This document shows, one piece after another, positions 34,329-43,507 of a stretch of 64,000 nt of DNA (position 1 is the stretch's first letter; every line of letters starts with the position of its first letter). Position numbers and translations under genes: made by a program. The stretch spans positions 372,001-436,000 of the forward strand of contig JABTTZ010000002.1 in assembly GCA_015075625.1 (NCBI GenBank), written 5' to 3'. This DNA comes from Anaerolineales bacterium. Lineage in GTDB: Bacteria > Chloroflexota > Anaerolineae > Aggregatilineales > UBA2796. The notes under the pieces were generated by a model. That model worked only from the letters and a program-made list of their open reading frames with translations, made no database searches and had not been told where the DNA came from.

Positions 34329-35440
34329 CACGCCTCAAAGACCACTAGGGCATCGCGGTGAACGATTTCATCACCATAGGTGTAGCCCAGGCGCTCGACA
34401 ATCTGTGCCGTCTGCACGCCCACTAACTGACGAATTTCGGCGCTGCTGTACGTCGTCATCCCACACGCCACGTCCCCTCCAGCGGGATCAATAATATGGA
34501 CGGCAGCGCCGCGCTCAAACTCGCCCTCAACGGCAATAATCCCTACAGGCAGAAGACTTGCCCCCCGGCGGCGCAGCTTTTCAGTGGCACCCTTATCCAC
34601 CCGCAAAAAGCCGGCGGGCTTTTCGGAGAGCAGCCAGCGCTTACGGCTTTCGCGGTGTGTCGTTTGGGGCAAGAAGGTTGTCCCCACCGCCTCGCCCGCC
34701 GCCACCTTCAAGATGACATTGGGCAGCGACCCAGAGGCAATGACCGTCGTCGTTCCGCTGCGCCCGGCAAGCTGCGCCGCTTGCAGTTTCGTGATCATCC
34801 CCCCTGTGCCAAGCCCGCTGGATGTGCCGCCTGCAAGGGCAAACACACTCTCATCAACGCGCTCTACCTGAGCGATCAGACGGGCGGCGGGGTTTGCGCG
34901 TGGGTCGGCATCATACAAGCCTGCCTGATCGGTGAGCAGGATCAACAGATCAGCGTCGATCAGGTTCGCCACCAATGCCGAGAGGTTGTCGTTATCCCCC
35001 ACGCGGATTTCCTCGGTCGCCACCGTGTCGTTTTCATTGATGATCGGCACAATGGCATGATCGAGAAGGTGTTGGAGGGTGTCACGAGCGTTCAGGTAGC
35101 CAGTACGGTTGGCAAGGTCGCCCCGCGTGAGCAAAATTTGGGCAATATGGACGCCAAAAATCTCGAACAGTTCACCATAGCGCTGGATCAAGCGTCCTTG
35201 CCCCACCGCCGCCAACATCTGTTTGGCGGGGAGCGTGCGGTCAAAGCGCGGGAAACCAAGCACTTCCCGTCCGGCAGCAATTGCCCCCGACGAAACAAGA
35301 ATCGCCTGCGCCCCGCTCTCGCGCAGTTCCACCGTCTGGCGGACGATCTCCATCAGGCGGCGGCGGTCAAGGCGCGGCGTGCCGCCCGTTAGGGTGCTTG
35401 TCCCCAGTTTAATCACAATACGGCGGGCGTTCGTCGGCAT
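34328..35440 (-). CDS. proB: Glutamate 5-kinase
   Basis: A 370-residue enzyme that phosphorylates L-glutamate in the first step of proline synthesis. IVIKLGTSTL opens the amino-acid kinase fold, SSGAIAAGREVLG and IINENDTVA (glutamate contact) follow, then DNDNLSALVA and GTGGMITKLQAA. Residues about 280-365 are the C-terminal PUA domain of bacterial ProB. The gene proA is not next to it; instead a hypothetical gene is coupled downstream. Start ATG at 35440. Confidence 0.95.
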   Translation of the reverse strand: MPTNARRIVIKLGTSTLTGGTPRLDRRRLMEIVRQTVELRESGAQAILVSSGAIAAGREVLGFPRFDRTLPAKQMLAAVGQGRLIQRYGELFEIFGVHIAQILLTRGDLANRTGYLNARDTLQHLLDHAIVPIINENDTVATEEIRVGDNDNLSALVANLIDADLLILLTDQAGLYDADPRANPAARLIAQVERVDESVFALAGGTSSGLGTGGMITKLQAAQLAGRSGTTTVIASGSLPNVILKVAAGEAVGTTFLPQTTHRESRKRWLLSEKPAGFLRVDKGATEKLRRRGASLLPVGIIAVEGEFERGAAVHIIDPAGGDVACGMTTYSSAEIRQLVGVQTAQIVERLGYTYGDEIVHRDALVVFEA

Positions 35441-35464
35441 GGTCTTGTGCTGTAATTCCTATGT

Positions 35465-35620
35465 TGTATGACCGTCCGCCCGCCGCTAAAGCAGCGGGCT
35501 AGGAGTAACCACCCCTACGGGGCTTGAAGGCAAAGAGGCTCTCCCCCTATTTGTTTTAAGTCCCAGCGGGGTGATCAGTCCTAGCGCGTGGGCTTTAGCC
35601 CCGCGCCGACCTCGCCGCAC
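35465..35620. repeat. Composite palindromic repeat, copy A
   Basis: Contains GCCCGCCGCTAAAGCAGCGG (a hairpin), CCCCTACGGGGCTTGAAGGC, and then AAGTCCCAGCGGGGTGAT with CCTAGCGCG. The same blocks in the same order occur at 45740-46075. It fills most of the gap between proB and the divergent nucleotidyltransferase gene, so it also holds their promoters. Confidence 0.7.
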
Positions 35621-35718
35621 CTATGCCAAATTCCCCTACCCCCGCTCGGATGAGTGTTCAGCAAGCGAAATAGGGCAAGTATAGCGCGAGAGCAAGTCTA
35701 TCGGTAGAATCGCCCTCC

Positions 35719-36222
35719 ATGCCAGTAATTACCCTATCTCATGCCCGCACCATGCGCGACGCCTTCCATCATGCCGGACAACCGGTTGTTTTCACTAACG
35801 GTCATTTTGATCTGCTCCATGTCGGTCACTTGGACTATCTTGAACAAGCACGATCACTCGGCGCTGCTTTGTTCGTCGGCGTCAACGATGACCCCGCCAC
35901 CGAAACGCTGAAGGGGATGGGACGCCCCCTTGTTCCGGCGGCGGAACGCGCCCGACTCATCGCCGCCTTGCGCCCAGTCGATGCGGCGATCATCTTCACG
36001 GGCGAGACGGCAGTTGGGCTGATTGACGAACTGCGCCCCGATATTTACGTGAAGGGCGGCGATTATGCTGCAAAGCCGCTCCCCGAACGGGCGACGGTAG
36101 AGCGCTACGGGGGGCGCGTCGTCCTCATCGATCTACTGGCGGGGCATAGCACCAGCGCCCTCATCGCCAAAATTCAGGCGCTCCCACCCATTTCCGAAAA
36201 GGGCGATCCGAATGACCAATGA
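35719..36222 (+). CDS. HldE/RfaE2-type nucleotidyltransferase
   Basis: A 167-residue cytidylyltransferase-fold enzyme. GHFDLLHVGHLDYLEQAR carries the HxGH motif and YVKGGDYAAKPLPE the second conserved block of RfaE2-type heptose-phosphate adenylyltransferases. These activate sugar phosphates or related alcohols as nucleotide conjugates. It overlaps murJ by 11 bp, so both are one transcript. True heptose synthesis would need GmhA, GmhB and the kinase domain of HldE, none of which is visible here. Confidence 0.85.
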   Translation: MPVITLSHARTMRDAFHHAGQPVVFTNGHFDLLHVGHLDYLEQARSLGAALFVGVNDDPATETLKGMGRPLVPAAERARLIAALRPVDAAIIFTGETAVGLIDELRPDIYVKGGDYAAKPLPERATVERYGGRVVLIDLLAGHSTSALIAKIQALPPISEKGDPNDQ

Positions 36223-37945
36223 GATGGCGACGCCTCTCCCTGTTGACTCAACAGCATCAACGGTATCCCCCGAACCCACCGATGTCTTGGAAACGGAAGC
36301 CGCCGCCGCCGAGGGAATCGCCCGCGCCACGACGATCCTTGCCATTGGAAATATCACCAGTCGCGTTTTGGGCTTTGTCAAAGAGATTCAACTGGCAAAC
36401 CTGTTTGGGGCGGGGCGGGCGGTAGATGCCTTCCAAATTGCGATCACCATCCCCCGCGACCTCTACGATCTGGCAATCTATGGGCATACGAATTCCGCCC
36501 TTGTCCCCGTCCTCAGCGAATATGCGGCGCGGAAAGATAAAAGCGAACTGTGGGCATTGATCAGCGCCCTGTTCAGCCTTGTCCTGCTTTTTGCTGGTGT
36601 CCTTGTCGTCCTCCTCACTGTCTTTGCCCCCAACATCATCGCTCTCTATCGAGGGCTGCCGCGCCCGCCGCTGATCGATCACCCCTTTACCTTCCAAACG
36701 GGGGCATTTCTTCAGAAAGGCTTGGGGTTTTCTCCGGCAGCGTTTGAACAAACCGTCCATCTGCTGCGCCTAACCGCCCCCGCCCTCATTTTTCTGAGCC
36801 TGTTCTCGGTGTTGTCGGGGGCGCTCTTTGCCCTCCGGCGATTCACTTTTCCGGCATTTGGGGCGGCGCTATTCAACGGGGCGATTTTCATTTCCACGTT
36901 GATTCTCGCCCCCTATATTGGGATCGAAGGGGTTGCCATTGGGTGGGTGATCGGCGCGTTGGCGCAGCTTGCCCTACAGGGCGTTGGGATGCGTGGGGCA
37001 AAACTCCGCTTGGTCATTGGCGGCTTGCTCCGCGCCTTGCGCCATCCGGGGATCCGCAAGATCGCGCTGCTCTACCTGCCCGTTATGCTGGCGCTGGTGG
37101 TCGATGTCTTGGTGAACCGCCCCTTCAGTTACAACATTGCCTCGCAAACGGGCGAGGGCAACGTAGCGACAATGAGTTGGGCAACAAACCTCCGCGAATT
37201 TCCCATGGGGCTGGTGGGAACGGCGATCTCGCTGGCAATCCTCCCCACGCTGGCACGGCAAGCGCTGAGTAAAGACCTCTTGGGCGATTTTCGGGATACG
37301 CTAGGGCGGGGGGTGCGCCTTGCCCTGACCTTGATCATCCCTGCTTCTGTGGGGATGTTCGTCTTGGCGGGTCCACTGATCGGGCTGGTCTTTGAGCGCG
37401 GGGCGTTCACGGCGGCGAATACAGCAGATATGTCGATTGTCCTACGCCTCTACATGATTGGCATCCCCTTTGCCGCTATCGATTTGCTGCTGATCTTTGC
37501 CTTTTACGCCCGCCGCGACTCGCTGACGCCAGCACTGGTGGGGATGTTCAGCTTGGGCTGCTACATCGTGATTACCTTGATCTTGCTGCCGACAACGGGC
37601 TTTCTCAGTCTGATGATTGCCGACAGCGCCAAGCATTTCATTCACATGGTCGTCAGCCTGATCTTGCTGCGGCGGCGCTTAAACGGCTTAGGGACGCAGC
37701 GCTTGCCCGTCACCGTCCTGAAGGTGGGCTTGGCAACGGCGGTCATGGCGCTGGTGACATGGGTCTTGATGCGCAGTGTGGGGACGCTTTTCCCCGTGCA
37801 GGGGCTGCGGGAACGGGCACTTTTGCTGTTCGTCCCTTCCCTTCTTGGTGGGGCAATTTATTTCTTGTTAGCATCCGTCTTGAAACTGAACGAATTTACG
37901 CTCTTTGTGGAGACGATCTCGCGGCGGGTGCGGCGGCGCTCGTAG
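36212..37945 (+). CDS. murJ: Lipid II flippase MurJ (MviN)
   Basis: A 577-residue polytopic protein with about 14 helices. RATTILAIGNITSRVLGFVKEIQLANLFGAGRAVDAFQIA is typical of MurJ (shown here by RVLGFVKEIQLANLFG), and PHLLRLTAPALIF and FAFYARRDSLTPALVGM occur at the usual places. MurJ moves lipid II across the membrane for peptidoglycan synthesis. The first 35 residues are a polar, Pro- and Glu-rich extension not usual in the family. It follows the nucleotidyltransferase with overlap. Confidence 0.95.
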   Translation: MTNEMATPLPVDSTASTVSPEPTDVLETEAAAAEGIARATTILAIGNITSRVLGFVKEIQLANLFGAGRAVDAFQIAITIPRDLYDLAIYGHTNSALVPVLSEYAARKDKSELWALISALFSLVLLFAGVLVVLLTVFAPNIIALYRGLPRPPLIDHPFTFQTGAFLQKGLGFSPAAFEQTVHLLRLTAPALIFLSLFSVLSGALFALRRFTFPAFGAALFNGAIFISTLILAPYIGIEGVAIGWVIGALAQLALQGVGMRGAKLRLVIGGLLRALRHPGIRKIALLYLPVMLALVVDVLVNRPFSYNIASQTGEGNVATMSWATNLREFPMGLVGTAISLAILPTLARQALSKDLLGDFRDTLGRGVRLALTLIIPASVGMFVLAGPLIGLVFERGAFTAANTADMSIVLRLYMIGIPFAAIDLLLIFAFYARRDSLTPALVGMFSLGCYIVITLILLPTTGFLSLMIADSAKHFIHMVVSLILLRRRLNGLGTQRLPVTVLKVGLATAVMALVTWVLMRSVGTLFPVQGLRERALLLFVPSLLGGAIYFLLASVLKLNEFTLFVETISRRVRRRS

Positions 37946-38076
37946 GGGAAATGCACCCCACCCCCTCAGCCATCCTCCCCGTAAACGGCTGGGGGGAATC
38001 AATCCTACCCATTCGCACCCGTAGCGTGATAGACTTACGCTCATTGCCTTTATCGCTGATCTCTGGAAAGTATTGG

Positions 38077-39303
38077 ATGAACCGCATAAAACGCTTCCTC
38101 GTTATCATTACTGCCTTCATCCTGCTTTGCCTTGCCCTTCCCGCCCCGCCCCCTATCGCCGCCCAAGAGACGATGATCATTCGCGATCCGTTCCTCTCGC
38201 TGCTCTCCCGCACGCCCGATCTGCGGGCGACGGATGGCGTTGAATCTGGGGTGATCCGCTATGTGAACTTCAGTGAGATCATGCGGGTGGGCGATGGCAT
38301 GATCAGCAGCACCGCAAGCTATGAACGAAGTGAGGAACAACGCGATGCCTGGCGGGGGGCAATGCGTCGTGTCGCTGTCGCCCCTGACTTTTTCGGCAGC
38401 GTATTGACCTTAGTCAGCGGAATGGTCGAAAGCGTTGGGCTGGATTGGTTCGATCTAAGCGCTGCTCTTGAATTTGGAGCGCCGCCGAACGTCGGCGTTT
38501 GGCTCGATTTCAGCAGCGGCGATTACGCCTCGCTGGATCGGGAGGCGGTGGCAGCGGCGCTGACCAAACGCGGCTTTGAACAGCGGGCGGGGGACGGCGT
38601 TACCGTGTGGTGGCGCTTTGAGGACAACGCCATATCGCCCAAAGAGCGCGATGTGACCGATCCCTTTGGCGGCACGTTGGGTGCGGCGGCGCGGATTCAA
38701 GTCTACGAGGGCGAGAACGCCGGACTGGTGGGGAATGCCCGTTCGTGGGCGCTGGCAGAGACGATGATCGCCACCGTCAGCGGCGACGCTGCCTCACTGA
38801 TCGATGCGCCAGATTACGCTGTTCTTGCCGAAGCTATCACCGATTCGGCTTACATCCTCATGCCCCAAGATGACGGGCAGCGGACGACCCATCTGCTGCA
38901 AGTCTACATCATCCCCGGCACGGTGGGGGCGATAATTGATGCCCCAGAGGGTGAGGCGCTCCCTCCCTATAGCCTTGTTGCCCTTGTGGATCGTCAAGAG
39001 CGTTCGCTGAACGTTCACGCCATCGTTCTCGTTTACCCTACCGCCGAAGACGCTGCGCGGGCAAAGGACATCCTCGGCGCACGGCTGAAGGTTGCCCTTC
39101 CAGAGCGCTTGGTCAGCGAAAACAAGGTAGACTTTGACGCACCATATGTCCACACCCGTCCCGATGGATGGTCGGCAGTCGTCGTTGGCGTGCGCTATCC
39201 CTCGCCAGAGGAGGGTTCGCCTACGCAGCCGGGGCTTGTCTACATGTACATGGATGCCCAACTGAATCGGCTCACCTTCACCCCCATTGGCTTAAAACCA
39301 TGA
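38077..39303 (+). CDS. Secreted hypothetical protein
   Basis: 408 residues from the ATG at 38077; the open frame extends 106 codons upstream, but that part overlaps murJ and has no RBS, while GGAAAG precedes 38077. Signal peptide: IKRFLVIITAFILLCLAL... cleaved near IAAQE. The mature protein has repeated alpha-beta elements (about 30-400) with WFDLSAALEFGAPPN and YAVLAEAITDSAYILMP; no family is recognised. Its stop overlaps the next start as ATGA, so it is the lead gene of a unit with the two paralogues downstream. Confidence 0.65.
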   Translation: MNRIKRFLVIITAFILLCLALPAPPPIAAQETMIIRDPFLSLLSRTPDLRATDGVESGVIRYVNFSEIMRVGDGMISSTASYERSEEQRDAWRGAMRRVAVAPDFFGSVLTLVSGMVESVGLDWFDLSAALEFGAPPNVGVWLDFSSGDYASLDREAVAAALTKRGFEQRAGDGVTVWWRFEDNAISPKERDVTDPFGGTLGAAARIQVYEGENAGLVGNARSWALAETMIATVSGDAASLIDAPDYAVLAEAITDSAYILMPQDDGQRTTHLLQVYIIPGTVGAIIDAPEGEALPPYSLVALVDRQERSLNVHAIVLVYPTAEDAARAKDILGARLKVALPERLVSENKVDFDAPYVHTRPDGWSAVVVGVRYPSPEEGSPTQPGLVYMYMDAQLNRLTFTPIGLKP

Positions 39304-39854
39304 GTGCCTTAGAGCAAGTGATCTATCTTCGTGTGGGACTCATCGGTCTGCAAGCCGCCAGCCTTGAGGCGCTCGATCAACCGCCACGCGGGGGCGGCAT
39401 TTCCCTGCGGGAGACACTGGAAAAGATCACCCGCCTAAACACCTATGGCGACTCGCTGGCGATCAGCGTACAGGGGGAGGCGATAAACGGGGATAGTCAC
39501 CTTCCAGAGCCGTCCCCACTGCCGCCGCTGCCAACGGAGTACCCCACCTTTGAGATGGCGGAAATCATCGCCTTGCGCCATGCCATGTGTGTGCTTGTAT
39601 GCTGTGTGGGTGGGGTAAGTGCCGAGGGGGGTATGGTCTATGCCTATACTGCTGTCCCTTGCACGGCGCTGCCAACGCTCATCGAGACGCTGCCGACCCG
39701 TAGCCTGGCGGATGTCCCAATGCAGATCATCGTTGATGATCTCCCCGAACGGACGGAAGGGTTGAAGGAAACGATGTTCACCGAATACTACTTTGCTGAA
39801 CACCAGATCAACGTCCGCGTGCTGACCGATCCCGCCGCTTTAGCCAACGCTTAG
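39300..39854 (+). CDS. Hypothetical protein, paralogue 1
   Basis: 184 residues from the ATG that overlaps the preceding stop. Unknown family. It matches the next gene in layout and in short motifs: YLRVGLIG near the start, TRLNTYGDSLAISVQGE, a Pro-rich stretch PLPPLPTEYPTFE and LVCCVGGVSAEGG. No signal peptide is visible, so both seem cytosolic. Function not assigned. Confidence 0.6.
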   Translation: MSALEQVIYLRVGLIGLQAASLEALDQPPRGGGISLRETLEKITRLNTYGDSLAISVQGEAINGDSHLPEPSPLPPLPTEYPTFEMAEIIALRHAMCVLVCCVGGVSAEGGMVYAYTAVPCTALPTLIETLPTRSLADVPMQIIVDDLPERTEGLKETMFTEYYFAEHQINVRVLTDPAALANA

Positions 39855-39868
39855 AAGGTGAGGTTATC

Positions 39869-40429
39869 ATGCCAACCCTTGCCCACCTCGCTTCCTTTCG
39901 GATCGGGATCATCTATGCGAAAGGAATCACCCCGCCGATGCTGGATGTCCCCTTGCGGGGGATGAACCAAACGCCACAGGATACCTTTCTGAAGGCTGCC
40001 TCGCTCAACACCTATGGGGCGCATCTCATGGTCAGCGTGAAGGGACAACTCATTGATTGGGACATTCACACACCCAACCCCGACCCGCCCCCTCCTCTGC
40101 CAGAACGCTACCCATCCTTTGAAACAGAGGATCACGTCATGCTGCGTCGTTTTCAGACAATTTTTGTGATGTGCCTCGGCGGGTTGAACACTTTAGGGGA
40201 ACGGCGCTATCACTATGTGGGCTTCGGTCCGCGGAGTTTGCCCGCTGTGATCGACGTTTTGCAGGCGGGGGAGCTTCCCGAAGGGGCGTTTGACCCCGCC
40301 GACCTTGATGTGATTCTGGAGGATGTTCCTGAATGTACCTTTGAAGTGAAGGAATACATGTACATGAACTGGTTGTTCGCCAACGATCACATTCACCTGC
40401 GTCTACTCGATGGAAATACTCCCTCCTGA
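39869..40429 (+). CDS. Hypothetical protein, paralogue 2
   Basis: 186 residues; ATG at 39869 preceded by AGAAGGTGAGG. Related to the gene just before it: FRIGIIYAKG, ASLNTYGAHLMVSVKGQ, DPPPPLPERYPSFE and FVMCLGGLNTLGE. The pair looks like an old tandem duplication. Family unknown. Confidence 0.6.
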   Translation: MPTLAHLASFRIGIIYAKGITPPMLDVPLRGMNQTPQDTFLKAASLNTYGAHLMVSVKGQLIDWDIHTPNPDPPPPLPERYPSFETEDHVMLRRFQTIFVMCLGGLNTLGERRYHYVGFGPRSLPAVIDVLQAGELPEGAFDPADLDVILEDVPECTFEVKEYMYMNWLFANDHIHLRLLDGNTPS

Positions 40430-40578
40430 TCGATACGCCCGCATCGCTGCCTTCACCCTCGCTCCCGCGTTCTTCCCCAAATCCACCCTATGCGATCTGT
40501 GCCGAGGGGGGTATGATTCCCCTTATGGAAAAGATGTTCTGAGTTCCCTATGCCATGCCCCGGAGATAAATAGCTGTT

Positions 40579-41391
40579 ATGTCGTGGGAAGACCTGATCG
40601 CCTGTTTACAAGCCTACCCTCGTCCAGCGGACGCCGAATCGTGGGTGGTTGAGACGCCTCTCATCCACGCCCGCCAGCCCGACCCCGCCTACCGTGAGGC
40701 GGTAAAGGATGTCCTTGAATCGTTGGGCGTTCTGCGCGAAGGGCGCTGTACCTCTGCGGCTGCCTATCTATTCGTCCGCAGCCTTCTACAGGCAGTCCAC
40801 GAGGGCGGATTAGCCCCGGCGGTGTGGGGGTCGGCAAAGAGCAGCTCACTAGGGGCAACGGGGGCGACGTTACTTGCCGCACTGGAACAGCACCGCCTGA
40901 ACGCCCAAGAATCTGCCACCCCACTGCGCCGTGTGGTGGCGGTTATGTCCGTGATCAAAGGGCGGGCTGCCGAGGGCGATGTGTTCCTCATGCAGTATGA
41001 CAGCGGCTCGCGGTGGTATCAGCCCATCGGCGGGAAACGCGACCCTGAAGATGAGAGCAACATTGCCGCTCTTGCCCGCGAACTTCAGGAAGAATTGAAC
41101 CTCCCCCATATCCAGCTTGGGCGCGATTTTCAGGTGACGCCCCTCCGCGAAGATATTCACGAACGGAGTGTCTCCAAGACGCTGAACGTCCTCACCGAAT
41201 ACAGCCACAATTTTTATTATGTGAACGCCGTCCGTTTTGCGCTTCCCACCGATAGCGAGACGCGCTGGCTGACTCTAGCTGAGATTCAAGCGGGGCGGGC
41301 TGCCGATGGACGGGCGGTTTCGCCCTTGCTGCGCCTTCATGTGGCGGATCGTCTGGCAGGGCTGCCCTACAGCCTGAGCGAAGGGGTGTAG
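40579..41391 (+). CDS. Nudix hydrolase with an N-terminal helical domain
   Basis: A 270-residue protein. The Nudix box is GGKRDPEDESNIAALARE followed by LQEELNL at about residues 150-175 and matches Gx5Ex7REUxEExGU apart from the last Gly. An N-terminal region of about 95 residues (PRPADAESWVVETPLIHAR..., SAAYLFVRSLLQAVHEGG) resembles a small regulatory domain. Nudix enzymes cleave nucleoside diphosphates linked to other groups. GGAGATAA precedes the start. Substrate unknown. Confidence 0.8.
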   Translation: MSWEDLIACLQAYPRPADAESWVVETPLIHARQPDPAYREAVKDVLESLGVLREGRCTSAAAYLFVRSLLQAVHEGGLAPAVWGSAKSSSLGATGATLLAALEQHRLNAQESATPLRRVVAVMSVIKGRAAEGDVFLMQYDSGSRWYQPIGGKRDPEDESNIAALARELQEELNLPHIQLGRDFQVTPLREDIHERSVSKTLNVLTEYSHNFYYVNAVRFALPTDSETRWLTLAEIQAGRAADGRAVSPLLRLHVADRLAGLPYSLSEGV

Positions 41392-41425
41392 GGGCATTTC
41401 TGCGGGGGTGCGCCGAGGGGATGGT

Positions 41426-41451
41426 GCGGATGCCCCAGGGGGCGTCCCTAC
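41426..41451. repeat. Dispersed palindromic repeat (GGACGCC/GGCGTCC family)
   Basis: GCGGATGCCCCAGGGGGC-GTCCCTAC, identical to the copy at 18924, between the Nudix stop and the SRAP start. Confidence 0.7.
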
Positions 41452-41495
41452 GAGGGAGGAGCTATACCGATGGATGAGTCGAGAGGGGTATTCTC

Positions 41496-42143
41496 ATGTG
41501 TGGACGGTACGCCATTTCCGTTTCGCCTGATCAACTGGCGCTCCATTTTAATGCGACACTGGCAGACGATGTGTTTTCCGCCCGTCTGAACGCCGCCCCC
41601 TCGGAATCCCTCCCTGTCATGCTGAACACCGGAGAGCGGCGCATCGAGCGGCTGCAATGGGGCTTGATCCCTGCCTGGGCAAAGGATGCCACCGTCGCCC
41701 ACAAGCTGATCAACGCCCGCGCCGAGACGGTTGAGGAAAAGCCGAGCTTCCGCGATGCTTTCAAGAAACGGCGCTGCCTTGTCCTTGCCGATTCCTTCTA
41801 CGAATGGGAAACCCGCCCCGACGGAAAAAAATACCCCATGCGGATCGCCCTTGAGTCCGGCAAACCCTTTGCCTTTGCTGGATTGTGGGAGACATGGCAA
41901 GCGCCCGCCGCCGAGGGCGGCGATCTGCGCCGCACCTTCACCATCCTGACCATCGCCGCCAACGATCTGATCGCCCCCATCCACCAACGGATGCCGGTGA
42001 TCCTCTCCCCTGAAGGGGAGACGCTCTGGCTGGATAACGCCGCCCCCCCAGAGCAGCGGCGCGGGGTGCTGCTGCCCTTTGATCCGGCGCAAATGGTGAT
42101 CACCCCTGTAGATGATGACCGCTTAAAAAAGAAAGGCGCCTAA
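41496..42143 (+). CDS. SRAP-domain abasic-site processing protein (YedK/HMCES family)
   Basis: A 215-residue DNA-repair protein. The hallmark MCGRYAIS puts the catalytic Cys at position 2, ready to crosslink to an abasic site after Met removal. Other conserved positions are the Asn of INARAETV, the Glu of DSFYEWE and the His of PIHQRMPVIL. The family shields single-stranded-DNA abasic sites. The stop and the following era start overlap as TAATG, so the two are coupled; joint repair and ribosome-biogenesis control is not known. Confidence 0.9.
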   Translation: MCGRYAISVSPDQLALHFNATLADDVFSARLNAAPSESLPVMLNTGERRIERLQWGLIPAWAKDATVAHKLINARAETVEEKPSFRDAFKKRRCLVLADSFYEWETRPDGKKYPMRIALESGKPFAFAGLWETWQAPAAEGGDLRRTFTILTIAANDLIAPIHQRMPVILSPEGETLWLDNAAPPEQRRGVLLPFDPAQMVITPVDDDRLKKKGA

Positions 42144-43165
42144 TGCCGCCCATGACCGATGATCTGCACGATGACGATCTGAACGAGACGCCCGACGATG
42201 GACTTGATCCGGTAGAGGATGATCTGGCTGACGATGCCCCTCAACTGGCGCACAGCGGCTTTGTCGTCGTCTGTGGCAAGCCGAACGTGGGCAAATCAAC
42301 CCTGATGAACCAGATTTTGGGCGAGAAGATCGCTATTGTCAGCCCCAAACCGCAGACGACGCGCCTTCGCCAATTTGGGATTTACACGCGCCCTGATGTG
42401 CAGGCGATTTTTGTCGATACGCCCGGATTGCACCAGCCGCGCCACGAGCTTGGCGAATACATGGTGCAGGTTGCCCTCGATGCCATTCACGATGCCGAGG
42501 TGATTCTCTTTGTTGTTGATCTCAGCAGCGCCCCCGACGAGGACGACCAGCGCGTGGCAGCGATCATTGGTGAGGCACGCGCCGCCGCGTTCAAGGCGGG
42601 GACGGTAATCCCCGTCGTCATGGCGCTGAACAAGATTGACCGCACGGCGGCGAAGAACGTTCTCCCCCACAGCGAGGCATATCAGGCGCTGATCCCCGAT
42701 GCCTTGTGGACGGCGATCAGCGCGGTGGCGGGGCGCGGGGTGGGGGAAGTGCTGGATCACATCATTGAGCGGCTGCCCGCCGGACCGCAGTATTACCCCG
42801 ACGACCAACTGAGCGATACGCCTGTCCGTGAGATCGTCGCGGAGATCGTCCGCGAAAAGGTGCTGCTTAATCTGGCGCAGGAAGTCCCTCACGCTGTCGC
42901 CGTTGAGGTGGACGAATACACCGAGCGCAGCGCGAGCCTCACCTACATCCGCCTGACGATTTATGTGGAGCGGGACAGCCAGAAGGGGATACTGATCGGC
43001 GGCGGCGGCGGGATGCTGCGGACGATTGCCGCCAGCGCCCGTGAGGATATCGAAACGCTGATTGGGACGAAGGTGTACCTTGAACCCTGGGTAAAGGTAC
43101 TGAAGAACTGGCGGCGCGACCCAAACTTTTTGCGCCGCTTGGGGTATCGGGTGAAGAAATCCTGA
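42143..43165 (+). CDS. era: GTPase Era
   Basis: A 340-residue GTPase that binds 16S rRNA during 30S assembly. An acidic N-terminal extension of about 37 residues (DDLHDDDLNETPDDG...) is unusual. G1 is CGKPNVGKST, G2 QTTRL, G3 DTPGLHQ, G4 NKID. The C-terminal KH domain ends KNWRRDPNFLRRLGY. Its GxxG loop reads LIGGGGGMLR where most Era proteins have a basic residue (GKGG). Terminator at 43329. Confidence 0.95.
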   Translation: MPPMTDDLHDDDLNETPDDGLDPVEDDLADDAPQLAHSGFVVVCGKPNVGKSTLMNQILGEKIAIVSPKPQTTRLRQFGIYTRPDVQAIFVDTPGLHQPRHELGEYMVQVALDAIHDAEVILFVVDLSSAPDEDDQRVAAIIGEARAAAFKAGTVIPVVMALNKIDRTAAKNVLPHSEAYQALIPDALWTAISAVAGRGVGEVLDHIIERLPAGPQYYPDDQLSDTPVREIVAEIVREKVLLNLAQEVPHAVAVEVDEYTERSASLTYIRLTIYVERDSQKGILIGGGGGMLRTIAASAREDIETLIGTKVYLEPWVKVLKNWRRDPNFLRRLGYRVKKS

Positions 43166-43328
43166 AGGAGGGCAAAACAGGGCGTTTTAGGGGGGTATTT
43201 CGCAAGTCCCTCTCTGACATATCGTTTTATAGAACAATGAACATCGGGGAGACATACCCCTTCCTGAGGGGACTTCCCTTGAATTTGCCCTCCTGATGGG
43301 AAAGGAGTGGGTTTCGCAACTCCCCCCG

Positions 43329-43358
43329 AAAGCCCGTCGCAACTCGGCGGCTTTTTTT
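43329..43358 (+). terminator. Rho-independent terminator after era
   Basis: Stem AAAGCC-GTCG paired with CGGC-GGCTTT (one bulged C, one G-T) around CAACT, followed by seven T. It ends the SRAP-era transcript and insulates the CRISPR leader. Confidence 0.75.
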
Positions 43359-43394
43359 GACAGGGATCGACTTTCGAAAATCGGGACAAATTGC

Positions 43395-43422
43395 TTGACA
43401 TTTTTGGAATAGGGGGTATGAT
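43395..43422 (+). promoter_or_regulatory. CRISPR leader promoter
   Basis: TTGACA (43395-43400) and TATGAT (43417-43422) with 16-base spacing, 85 bases before the first repeat. It points into the array, so pre-crRNA is probably transcribed on the + strand. Confidence 0.65.
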
Positions 43423-43507
43423 GATCGCTATCGAGGAACGCCCAATTTTGAACGAAAGTGATCCCAAAGGTCATTTTGTACCCCATGAGGCGTTTGAATG
43501 AGGGGCG

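Noticed and set aside
34496-35392. A 298-codon + strand frame over proB
   Set aside because: proB on the minus strand is unambiguous; this is its shadow.
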